From Heloderma charlesbogerti (Eukaryota > Chordata > Lepidosauria > Squamata > Helodermatidae), in contig JANEZZ010000466.1 of NCBI GenBank assembly GCA_026122225.1, positions 62,001 through 126,000 of the forward strand: a stretch of 64,000 nt of DNA, read 5' to 3'. Below are positions 23,182 to 35,400 of this stretch, piece by piece (the first letter of the stretch is position 1; the number at the start of each line of letters is the position of its first letter). Under the pieces are notes generated by a model. That model worked only from the letters and a program-made list of their open reading frames with translations. It made no database searches and was not told the DNA's origin. The position numbers were made by a program, and so were the translations under genes.

Positions 23182-26100
23182 ACAAAAGCAAATAACAAAG
23201 GGAACTCGCTTAATCACCGCAAGAGAGTTTCCCCACACAAATGTAACACTGCTACAGTCCTTGCTCCACCCCTCTCCTTATGAATATGATTGTGTGTTGA
23301 AGGATGCCCTGAAATTCCCCCTCAACAAGAAGAGCTTCCTTCCCTGATAAGTGTACAAGGCTACCCCTCTGGTAATAAGGAAGTGGTTTATGCAATCCAG
23401 GAACCATCTCTCTCTCCTTTCTGATTATGTTCCTGGGAAGTTGTACAAGGGAAAAAATGTGTGTGTTTCCAATTTATGACCCCTGCCCGCCCCAAGCAAA
23501 GCTGCAACTTTTTCAGCAGGTAATGCCAGAACCTTTTGGGCCCCACCGGTCAACCACACAGGCAAAACTGTTTTGTTGACAAGGCTACCTTTGGAAATGC
23601 ACCATCCCAGATGAGATGGTTAATGTGGCTGTACTGGGAACAGCAGCTGCTCAAGAAGGTGCAAGCTGACAGAAGAAAAAGAGAATAATGTTCTCATCAT
23701 GGCTGCAGGGATCTTTCATGGCAGAAGTGGCACAGCAGCCTCTGCGGGCTCAACACCAAGTCTGCTTTTACCAAGGGAATGCCCCCACCACATCCTTGGG
23801 TTTGGCATGTGCCTCATTGGCACAGAATAGAAGCACCTGCCCCATATATCAGCCAGCATACTGCTTGGAACTGTCTTTGTAACAGTGTCCCAGAGGCTAG
23901 AAAGAGGGCTATGCCTTAAGGGTCCTATATTTAGCAGGTTAAGAGAATCCCGGGACCAGCAGCACTCTAAGAGGCATCAGTTACCAAAACCTTCAGTTTT
24001 GCACCACAAATAAGCCAAAATTCTGCTCATCGGAATGCAATACAAATTGCAGAGGATCATGCATTCCAGCCACAACATTTGATAGCTGGAAGCTGCTGTA
24101 GAAGTTTCTGGACTCCATCAGAATGTCTTGATATGGTGCTCTTAAGTGCAGGTCCACATTCTAGAAAGGGAGTGCTGATTGTATGCACCTCTCCATCCTT
24201 CTTGTAATAATTCTGATTTGTCAGGAAAACAGATCGTGTAGCTAGCATATGCCAATCATCATAATAAAATAAAAATAGATAGGCATGGAAATGCCTTGGA
24301 TCTCCTGCAGGAGCTATTTCAGCTCAGGGCATAGGTGCAGAGAGTTCAGGAATCCTCCCTCTATTAACATCACTCTTCTTAGAATGGAAAAAGCACAGGT
24401 CAGCTAACAAAGTGTGTGAGACTGAGAATGGTATTCATCTCCTTCCCCACAAAACACACATACAAACAACGGCGGAAGGAATGGTGACAATTCTGTTTAA
24501 CATGGCTGGGTAACTTGCTGCCCATCTTAGGATGGTAGCCTTACAAATCTCTCCAACAATAACACCGTGTGTGATCAATGGAAGAAGTCTTCCATGTGCC
24601 TGCTGCAACTGATGGCTTTCAAGAATGCTCTGCTAAAGAGGGTGGTGTAGTCCAAACCACTGATGGATGTCACACATGGCCCTGAAGAAGCTGAAGTAAA
24701 GACTTGACTTGTTCCTTCTCTGATCCCTAACTTGCAGCTTTCAGGGCAAATTCCTGAGATGTGACTGCAATGATTCCAATTTTAAAAACCTTGTAATGTT
24801 CAAGCTTTCTTGATCTTCTGCAGAAGTGGGGTAGTGAAAGGCACACTCACACACTTGATTTGTTCCTTTGAGACTCGAAATCTTATTCTATCTCCCACAA
24901 ACTCTAGTTTCTTTAGGTCAATAGGGATAAGGAGGATCTAGCCCCCTTATGTCCATATTTTCCTATGAGCTGGTAAAGTCCAGGAAATAAGGCTTACAGA
25001 ACCTTTTGTTTGTAATGACTTGATACATAAATTCCACTGCTGTAAAAAAAAAATCAAAAATCAAAAATCTAACCTGGTTTTAAGAACCTGTGAATACAGG
25101 TTTATGTACAGCAAAACCACGTATTAAAAATCCCTTAGAAAAATCTACAAAATCTGTGCAAAAATACCCAGCAGCTTTTAATAAACACATTTCAAGTATT
25201 TAACATGTCTTAAGCCTTCCTATTTATGTTAAGGGCTCACACAACAGGATGGGAGGCACTTTAAGAGGAAGTCCAATAGAAAGAATCATGATCCTTCCCT
25301 CTTTATATGATTGGTCAACAATCAAAGTGGATGGACTCAACTTCCTACAAAGAAATCAGTTTGGTCTTGAACAATGCAGGAAGTTCTTTCTGGATTCCTC
25401 CTTGGTCAATGTGTCTCCCATGTACAGATCTTCAACCCCCACAAGAATAGCTCTGCTACCTGTACACACCAGGTGACTATACCCCACCTCTATTGACATC
25501 ATTTAAGAAATGCAGATGGGTTTGCTTAATTTTCTTCTAAGTATTAAACAAATAACCCCACTGGGCTGTGTTCAGCCTTTTGTTGTAGTCCTGATTTAAC
25601 TGAAACAAAGGACAACTCTGGGTCGGTTCCTAGAGTGAGAAACCATTTTCTGCCACTGATCCAATAGATTTGCTCATGATCCATCCTCAGGATCTTCTAC
25701 GCTATGCATCCCTCTTACTCCCACCAGCAGGAACAGGCGAGTCTTCCCAGGCAAACCAGCTCAGCAAGCCACACTTGCTGCTAGGCAAGGAGTGCTGTGT
25801 CCTAAAATGGTTCACCTTTCTGCCTTACAGCTCAGGCAAGCACCAATTATCCTTTGTGGTGCTCATGCGGAGTGGCAGGAAGGACAGACTTAACGTCAAA
25901 GCTGTCCACTTTCACCAAAAAGCAAGTTTTAAAGTAATCTGCAGGGCAGCTTAGGGAGATGATACCTTTGCTCCGCCAACCCCTTGCCCGTACCAAGTCC
26001 ACGTGCAAATTACTATGCTCTTTTCAACCAAACCCTGTTGCAGATCCTCCGAGAATAGATGGTTCTCAAGAAGCTGGCATCTCCCAACCAGTGGCTATTT

Positions 26101-26386
26101 TGGCTCTAAGCAGTGTCAACCCGCTTTTCCCCTGTGTGACAGCAGGGCCCACTTAGAGGCTTAACTGCAACAGTCCACAATGTTCAAGTAAGTCCCACTG
26201 CATAAAAACCAAACCAAATAAAAATCAATGCAAGAGACGATGGCATATGGTTTGAGTAGGAACTCTGGAGGCTCTGCCACACAAGGTTGTCCTGCCTGAG
26301 CCCAGGAAATGGTAAAATGGACGAGAGGCACCAGCTGGAAGTAGGCATAGGCACAGGACTATGTGTCAGTACTGCTAAGCGTTGGC

Positions 26387-26492
26387 TCATACCATGCTGG
26401 CATCAGATTTTGTTCCAAAGGAAGGGATTTCACTCTTAGGAGTAGATGGGGTCCCAGCATCTGCCTGGATAAATCCTCTTCTGTCTATTAAA
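26387..26492 (-). CDS. ZDHHC18: ZDHHC18 exon 8 (C-terminus and stop)
   Basis: 106 coding bases after a TGCCTAG acceptor. It completes Ser and encodes [19 protein letters not shown] through DASMV, then TGA at 26387-26389. LIDRRGF and DASMV align with the human C-terminal tail, which continues a few residues further. Confidence 0.94.
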
Positions 26493-29400
26493 CTAGGCAG
26501 GGGGAGAAAGAAAAACAAGCAAGGGAGTTAGACTGGTAATTAGCAAGCCAAATGAGCAGCAACAATCTTTTTTTCACCTATTTATGGATGAGGTGAGAAT
26601 TCCAATCTGCACTTGGGTCACAAACATGAAACCAGGGGTACTATTTATTCTGGAGTTACGTACTAGGAGTACAAGAGCATGTGGTATAAAAACGTGTATG
26701 AAGCTTTGTAAAGCAAAATCTGCAGCTAGTATTTAAACATCAGCAGACCAGAAATATCAAATGGTCACAAGTCTTCCTCGGAGAAAGCCAGAAATGGGGA
26801 TAAATTTCTCCAGCCCCTCACTAGGGAGACAAGAATCTAGCCTCCACTAAACACAGTTCCGCCACCTCTTCCACTTGGTTTGGATGAGCTACTTCTAAAT
26901 TGCCGCTAAACACTAAATAAATTTTATGTGGGCCAGATTTCCATCAGAAGGTAGGAGCTTATTCTCCATTATAGTTTTAGAGAGGGAGTGATATTTAAGA
27001 CATGAACTGAGGAATCCACAGTAACAATGACAGTACTGATTGGTTAAAAAACATTGAGCTGGAAGAATTCTAACTAGCCGTTAGACCACAGGCTTGTTCA
27101 ACAGGAGTGTATTCTGGAAGTATCTCAGACGGTAGCAGGCTGAGATCCCACCACCACTCTGCCAGGGGAGAAGCACATCCAGTATTCAAGGACTCTCCTG
27201 GGCTTTCAGGAGACAAGTGGAGTTTGAATCCAAGGCTTAAGGCCTCTTTTTGGCATTCATGGAATTATTTTTTGGTGTGATTCTGTAAATATGGAAAACA
27301 TTATGGACCAGGTGGATCTCTCTGTGATTTGCTTTCAGGATAATACCAAGAGTAGGACCTAATAGAAGCATAAGAGCCCACTCAAATGATCCTTCCAAAA
27401 ATGTTGCATGGATGACAGTTTCTGGTAGCTATTCCTCTTGTATGTACTCATGGATCCTACAAGGAGTCATCTCATAAATGCCACATGAAAATGTTAGAAT
27501 TATCCTTCATTTTGTCAAACTCTGCCCCCTTGTGACTACATGAAGATAGTTATGATATTAGCAAGATGCCAGTTTAAAGCTGCATCTGTAAATATGGAAC
27601 TGTATGCTAGCTAAACATGGGCACTATTGTGAGGAATTTCCAGTGAGCGATTATCAAATGCCCATAATAGCGTCAGCACTTTAGACGAAGTTGATGTAGC
27701 AGAGAAAGATGGAAAGTGGGGCTATTCCATCAGCTCTGCTAAGAGGCCAGCTCCATCAAACTCTTATAAGAACTCATGCTTGAGGACAGTATCCAATGGG
27801 ACACTATCACTAATGTAAATTATGATACGCTAGCGTAAACAACTTCTAGAGCAACGACAATAGCACTTGCTGGTGTGATGGGTTTTCTGGGGAAATCTGC
27901 CGCACCACCAAGCACTATTGCCACTGAGCTAGGGGTCATTTATGTTAGCACAATGTAATTTACGTTGGCGCAATGTAATTTACGTTAGTGCAACGTAATT
28001 TAGCAGTAGTGTCGCACTGGATACTGCTCCGAGTTTGCTTTTCTTCCCCTTCTTTCCTCCTCATTATTTTTTCCTTTTGTGTTATGTCTGTTTGATTGTA
28101 AGCCTACAGGCAGGGACTGTCTTGTTTTCATTGAGCATATGTAAGCCACTCTGGAAGTCATTTTGGCTGAAAAGTGGGGCAGAAATGCTTCAAACAAAGA
28201 AATACTAGCTCCATGTTCAGACACTGAAGTCTGACATTTTTCTAGGGCTGGGCTGAATGAGGTGGCTGCCTCAGGAGGCAGATTGTATGTGACATTAAAG
28301 GGCAGGAAACTACATTTTTAGTGAGGGGAAGGGGGATGTGGATTCTCTATCTCAGGCAAAAAAACGTCTTGGGACAGTGCTGCATCTTTCAGCATTTCAT
28401 TGCTAGCTTTGCTTTTTTCCCCACTAGCTTAGCTCTCCTACCGCTCCACTGACTCTTCCTACTGCTTCCATCTTTCCAGGTCCGTGTTTTTGCACAGGGG
28501 TATGTGTTTGTGTTGTTTCAGTAACCCTCTCACAGGAAGGAAGAAGCAGCCACTATCTCAGCCTGTATGGACACTTCCTGTAGTTAGCGCCTCCCTTTGG
28601 GAACATGGGTTGAATTCCCTCTCACTGAGGGTAGTGGGCCACCTGCATATTCCTGGCACCCTGGCTGCTTCCCTCTTTTTCTCCCCCTGCATGAACAACA
28701 GCACAGTTCAGGAACGGAAGGCAGCCATGGCAGAAAAAAAGGAAACACCCCTCTTAATCCCACAATTCACAAGTAGAAGTGCGCTTCTGTATTTTTTTTA
28801 CTTCTATAATTGCTGTCCCAAACACACTTCATCTCAAGGCAGCATCTCCCAGTACTCAGAATAGCTGCTAGCCAGTTTCTGTCCCCACCTGAACATGATT
28901 CAGGTTCACATACACAAACCAACATGATTCATGTTCATCTATTAAGCATTTAGGTACAGAGTCAATTCAGGAGCAAGTGTCTTTACCTGGGGTAGAATGG
29001 TCCACAAAGCACTGCACAGCAGTTGGTGAGGACACTTTTATGGCTGTAGGGATTGGCAAATTCAGAGCCTCTCTTATTTGACCATGCCCCTTTGAGCTAC
29101 AATTCAAAAGAGATGAGCTGGTTAGGAAAGACCAAGGGAGGGGGAAGACAACAAGAATCCTTTGTTGGGCTGGCCTAGAAGAGTATTTCCCTTGTTTTCA
29201 AGAACCTTTCCTAGTTATTGACAGTGAATGATTTCCCAGCTACTGTTATCCAATTAATCACGCAGCAGATTTTTAAAATACTATTATTTTTAGTACAAGC
29301 ATTTAACCAAAATAGTGGATAGCAACTGCCATCTTAGAAGAAACGTTCTTCCTTCTCTCCCTCACAAAAGGGAATGGCTTCTAAGGTGGGGCTTGATGCA

Positions 29401-32400
29401 ACACAGGTGGGTATCATCTAAATTTTAGATTCTAAAAAAATAAGAAAGTAGGCTTTCCCCCTTCAGAATGACTATTTATTCATAAACAAACATATGCAGA
29501 CTTAATAGCTTGATTGAAAGTCATACAATTAACTAAAGTTTCATTAAGTGTGTGACTGCCACATCACAATACACATTGGCTAGAAGTGATCAACCAGGAG
29601 TGAAATTCTTTTGATTAGACATGATGTGTTCCTTCATCTAGGCACTATAACGGCATAACCAGCTCTTTTACTGCAGAAAAAGGAAAAGAAGAAATCCTTC
29701 CCTTGTTCTATATACTGGAATATAGGAATGTTTCGACTCCAAACATTACACCGGCACAGCTGTGTAATGAAAGGAGCATTCTGAGTGCCATTGTTTGCTT
29801 CCTTAAGGAATTAGTTTAAAGTCCAAGTAATGGTTGCTTGGCCTTTCTAGCTTCTATTCGTTGAAAGGAGATGCAAATACTCATACTCACATCCTCACTG
29901 GTCGTCAAGTTGGAGGCAACTAAGTAAGTGTGGAACCCTGAGAGGCCAAAAATAGACCAGACTGAGAAAAAGCAGATCACCAATTCCAACACAGTTGAGT
30001 GGAGAATCAAGGAAAGAACAACACATGTGATTAGGGAGAGCAGAAACAAAGATCCCTTCCATCAGACTACCATCTGAGCCACTTTCAGCATAATTTGTCA
30101 TGGAAAGGTGGCATCCATCATTAGTTCACTAGAAGAATACCCATTCTGTACACAAGGAACAGGAATCTCCAGCTATGTATTTGTAGTATTTGATACCCCA
30201 GTCATAGAATCATGGAATCATAGGGTTGGAAGGGGCCTACAAGACCACTGAGTCCAACCCCCTGCTCAACGCAGGAAGCCTGATTCCCAGGCAGTCTCCC
30301 ATCCAAGTACTAACCATGGCTGACCCTGCTGTCAAGGGCTCCTTGGCGGCCTCTTTCAGTCTAATCCAGTAGCCAAGTCCAGACACAGACGAAGGGATTC
30401 TTTTCAAAGCTTTATTCCTTTTTTACAACTTAACAACTCTACTATTAGCGACTAGCTATGAGCAGCAGAGTACCTATGCCCACAGTTGGAACAGTTGGTC
30501 CCCGTTTGAAGGAGAATCACTGGCAGACCCTGAACTTATGGGCTAGGGAGAGTCCCTCCCGTTTTCCCTTGGATCCTCTGGGTGCAACCGTTGCTTGCGT
30601 GCCAACAGGGCACTACGCCTCCTTTCCATGCCCTCCATTTGGCGCCGCTCCCTGCATCGATGTCGCGCGTCCAGCAAGCCCTCTTCCCGCGCTCTCTCAC
30701 TCCCGGGACCGCTATCTATGTCAGGAATGCCAGTGGGAGGAATCTCTGCCAGCTGTTGGCCCTGGGAAGGATGAGTGCGCTCCTTTCCCAGGAGCGGCTG
30801 CTCCACCTCAGAATCAGAACTACTCTGGGATTCTATGGGCTCAGTGTCCACCCTGACACCTGCTTAGCTTCCGAGATCAGGCACATCCAGCCCTTTGCTC
30901 GCCTTTAAAGGATTCTCAGACTGGCTTATAGGAAAAACTAAAACCCACAAACAATAAAGCAAATAGTAGAAACAGAGTAAAACAGTGCTGAGTAAACCAG
31001 CACCGCCACATCAACAACACACAGATTTAAAGAGGCTTGGGAAAATAACAGTCTTCACCTGGCACTAAAGACATACAGATGTTATGCAGAATCAGATGGA
31101 CACTTTTGCAAAAGGAAAACAGACCATGAATGAAGATCATGGCTCAAAGAAAAGGATTCTTCACCTATGTCATAGGGGCTATGAGACAGCCTTATGCTTT
31201 CCCTGCATGAGTGGTCATGAGTGTTTGACTATTTATTACTTTGGGTTTTCAGAGAGCACCTCCAAGGATGTTTTAGATTTTAGAATCCAATATGCTAAAC
31301 TAGCTCTTTTTCAGTCCGGGGGAGGGGAAGGGACATCAGATACTGAAAGGATATCTTGCTGGGGTTGCTTTCAAAACAGCAAGGAAATCATTTCCCTGGG
31401 AGCCTGCAAAGAAAAGAGAAAGAGGCATGGAGTTGAAGAATGCCATTTTCTATCTCTAACCAGACAAACATGCAGTAGGTCACATGATACCAGCAACTCA
31501 GAGCTGTTCCTGACACCCAGGATCTCATGAAGACAGAAGTGGCAAAGCAAGTTTTGAGCGATACTGGATAGATTTGCCCAAGTTTCATGTAATAATGTGC
31601 ATATGTAAAATTATTTTTGTTACCACCCTCTGGCCTGGTCTCTGAAGATCTGAGATTCTTCCCCTCCCCTCTGCTGACTGAGAGATCTGTGGTATATGGC
31701 ATTGAAAGGCACCCTGGTTTTGGAATGTGCTCAGCCAGATGCCTACCAACACAGCTAGAGACCTTCTCACCTAGGAAGTACTTTCCTAAAAATTATACTT
31801 ACGCAGGGCGAGATGGGTGATGACACAAGCAAAGATGAAGGCTGTCAGGAAGGAGAGAGAGAGGATGAAGGCATAGAAGTATCGATAGTTCCGTTTCCCC
31901 ACGCAGTTGCCCACCCAGGGGCAGTGGTGATCAAACCGTTCTGGGGGAGGGGGAAGACAACAAGGAGACAACATTAAGATGGCTGACATCCCATACACCC
32001 AGAGGATGCTCGGCAAAATCATTGATCTTAGGACCAGACCCTCTTTCTGCTAATATAATAAAAGTAATGGTGGTGTTGTTTTTAAAAGAGGGGGGCTGTA
32101 GCAATTTTAAAAGCAGGGGTGGGCAAATTGTGGCCCTCCAGATGTTTTGGCCTACAACTCCCATCAGCCCTAGCCAGTATAGCCAATAGCGAGGGATGAT
32201 GTATCTCACTTTTGCCTGGATATGGGCTTATCCTTCCTTGGGAAATTCACTAAATACTTTGGCTTGGATTCAATTGGCCTTTGGAAGTCATTTTCTAATA
32301 CCTCACAATTTGAGATGTAAAGCTGAATGAAATGGGGGAAAGAACTCATTCACGCTGTTTTTCCAGCCAGAGTTAACGTTTTCATTCAAAAAGTTAGGAT

Positions 32401-35400
32401 GCCAAGTTGACCTGTAATTTGCACACACACTAAATTTTCCAAGACTGGATAACATACCTGATTTGACTGAAAAAGCTAACAAACAGAAGGTGGGGGATTG
32501 GGGGGAGAAGAGTCAGCCTTAATGCAGGTCCAATGGATAAATTCTTCTCCGACACTTGGGACTACTTTCATACTTACGTTCTCTTAAGATGTGTGTAGCG
32601 AAGTGGCAGGCAAGTGCACAACTAATTATTGTCAGTGTGTACAGTTATGCATCTGGCAAACCTCATGGGCATAGGAGTGTATGTATGGAAAATGAACTTG
32701 GGAGCAGGACCCCGGGGTCTAATAAAATAGGCGTAATTGATTAATTGTAGGAGTTTGGGTTGATTACATTTGCATATGAATAAAGCAACAGTTGTGAAGA
32801 AAAAGCAGACTTTGTTTTATCACAGCAGGCACCATCTCAGAAGTCATTCCATGTGTGTGCGCACAGGTGTAAAAACATGAGAATGCCTCTTCTAAAGAGA
32901 CACCTGCCACCTCTGCAACACTCACATTAAAAATAATTAGCATTAAAAACACGCACACACTGCTAATTATATAATTTAAATTGGTTAATCTAGATTCTAA
33001 CCAACCAACTTTACGTTGCAGCTCTACTACCAATTAACAGATATTCTTGGAAGTAAAAAGGAGATTTCTCTTCAGCTAGACTGACTGGTGATCCCATAAG
33101 GATTTTGCCTTCCTTGAGCCATGGACTGGCTTTTTATTAGGCAACTGCTTTATCTTATACTGTTGCTGCTTGCTGATTTAATAATAATATTCTAGTAACA
33201 GTAATAATATTCTGTCGTCTGGATTACTACAACACATTACATGGGGGGTTGCCTTTGAAAAAGATCCAGAAACTTCAGCTAGTCCAAAATAGGGCAGCAA
33301 GACTGTTAACTGGTCAATGTGATCATATTATGCCAGTACTTTTCCATCTGCGCCGGCTGCCAGTCCACTTCCAGGCCTGATTCAAAGTGCTGGCATTAAC
33401 ATTCAAAGCCCTAAACAGCTTTGGGCCAGGTAACTCGAACGATTTCCCATATACACCTGCCTGGACCGTAATATCAGCTTCAGCAGTCCATCTCCAGGAG
33501 CCCCCACCAAAGGATGTGAGGGCCTAAGAAGAGGGCCCTTTCTGCTGTGGCAACCCAGTTACAGAATAAGCTTCTCAGAGAGGCTTGCCTGGGCCTTACA
33601 CTGTGCTCTTTTTGGTGCCAGGTGAAGACCTTTTTATTTTCCCAGGAATTTTAGTTTTTCAGTTGCTGTTTTAAATCTGGTGCTGTATTTTAAATCTTGC
33701 ACTGCTGCTAGGTTCAATTTGGTTATTATTTTTTATACTGTAGTTTTAAGCTTTTATATTGTATTTTACTGTCCCGTATTTTACAGTTTCAATTGTTGTG
33801 AACTGCCCAGAAAGCTTCAGCTATTGGGTGGTATAGAATTGTAATAAATAATAACAGAAGTATCTTACAGATGCCTCTGGCATAGGGCTTCTTAGCTTTT
33901 TGACTGTGGCAGACTATAATCGCAAAGTGGGCTTATCTTTCTGGGGAAATTCAGAATATACGTGGGATTGGGTTAGATGACAATTCAAGTCCTTTGCAAC
34001 TCATGGTTAGAGAAAGCTTAGAAGGGATCACAGAATCATAGTAGGGTTGGAAGGGGCCTACAAGGCCATCGAGTCCAACCCCCTGCTCAATGCAGGAATA
34101 TAAGTCAAAGCATCCCTGACAGATGGCTGTCCAGCTTCATCTTGAATGCCTCCAGTGTGGGAGAGCCCAATACCTCCCTAGGTAATTGGTTCCATTGTCG
34201 TATTGCTCTAACAGGAAGTTTTTCCTGACGTTCAGCTGGAATCTGGCTTCCTGTCACTTAAGCCCATTATTCCATGTCCTGCACTCTGGAATGACTGAGA
34301 AGAGATACTGGCCTTCCTCTCTGTGACAGCCTTTCAAGTACTTGGAGAGCGCTATCATCTCTCTCCTCAGCCTTCTCTTCTCAAGGCTAAACATGCCCAG
34401 TTCTTTCAGTCTCTCTTCATAGGGCTTTGTTTCCAGGCCCCTGATCATCTTTGTTGCCCTCCTCTGAACCCTCTCCAGCTTGTCTGCATCCTTCTTAAAG
34501 TGTGGTGCCCAGAACTGGACACAGTACTCCAGATGAGGCCTAACTAGTGCTGAGTAGAGGGGAACTACTACTTCATGGGATTTGGAAGCTTTACTTCTAT
34601 TAATGCAGCCCAAAAGAGCATTTGCCTTTTTTGCAGCCACATCACACTGTTGGCTCATATTCAGCTTGTGATCGACAACAATCCCAAGATCCTTCTCGCT
34701 TGTAGTATTTTTGAGCAAAGTATTACCCATCTTGTAACTGTGCATTTGGTTTCTTTTTCCTAGGTGCAGAACTTGGCATTTATCCCTATTAAATGTCGTT
34801 CTGTTGTTTTCTGCCCATCACTCCAGCCTATCAAGATCACTCTGAATTTTGTTTCTGTCTTCCAAAGTATTAGCTATCCCACCCAATTTTGTGTTATCTG
34901 TAAATTTTATCAGCATTCCCTGCACCCCCTCCTCCAAGTCATTAATAAAAATGTTGAAGAGCACTGGGCCCAGGACTGAGCCCTGCAATACCCCGCTCGT
35001 TACCTCTCCCCAGTTTGAGAAGATCCCAGTCCGATCTTGTAGCCAACTGTGGATCCACCTGATCTTTGTTTCATCTAGCCCACTTTGAGCTAGTTTGCTC
35101 ATCAGGAGATCATGGGGCACTTTGTTGAAAGCTTTGCTGAAGTCAAGGTATATTATGTCTATAGCATTCCCACAGTCCACAAGGGAGGTTACTTGATCAA
35201 AAAATGAGATCAGATTAGTCTGGCAGGATTTGTTCTTGACAAATCCATGTTGGCTTCGAGTAATCACTGCATTGTTTTCAAGGTGCTTCCAGATGGATTG
35301 CTTAATAATCTGCTCCAGAATTTTCCCAGGGACTGATGTCAGACTGACTGGTCTGTAGTTCCCAGGTTCCTCCTTTTTGCCCTTTTTGAAGATAGGGACA

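Larger units (their letters stand above)
17990..26386 (-). other. ZDHHC18: Probable long ZDHHC18 3' UTR (repeat-poor)
   Basis: From the stop codon down to about 18 kb the sequence has no other gene and few recognisable repeats (only the cluster at 21.36-21.84 kb), in contrast with the repeat-packed 4-17.5 kb. Minus-strand AATAAA hexamers occur at 23176-23181 and 18003-18008, the latter followed by a GT-rich stretch as expected for a cleavage site, and another lies near 18575. I infer a long 3' UTR with alternative ends; the distal end is unproven. Confidence 0.5.
29994..31354 (-). other. ZDHHC18: U12-type AT-AC intron of ZDHHC18 (intron 5)
   Basis: Seen directly on the minus strand: the 5' splice site reads ATATCCTTT (31354-31346), identical to the minor-spliceosome AT-AC consensus. 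The branch motif TTCCTTGAT lies at 30014-30006 with its A at 30007, 13 bases before the intron's final C (29994). The intron ends AAC, and only this end keeps the exon 5/exon 6 reading frame. There is no usable AG near the exon 6 start. The intron is 1361 bases and hosts a 5S-derived SINE split by a solo LTR. Confidence 0.9.

Noticed and set aside
29994..30101. Exon 6 extended upstream through the open frame, or an ordinary AG acceptor near 30060-30080
   Set aside because: The extension has no similarity to DHHC proteins. Only the AAC boundary restores phase with exon 5, and U12 branch and donor motifs are present.
30458..30856. 132- and 102-codon frames on opposite strands
   Set aside because: Both lie inside the solo LTR; no protein family recognised.
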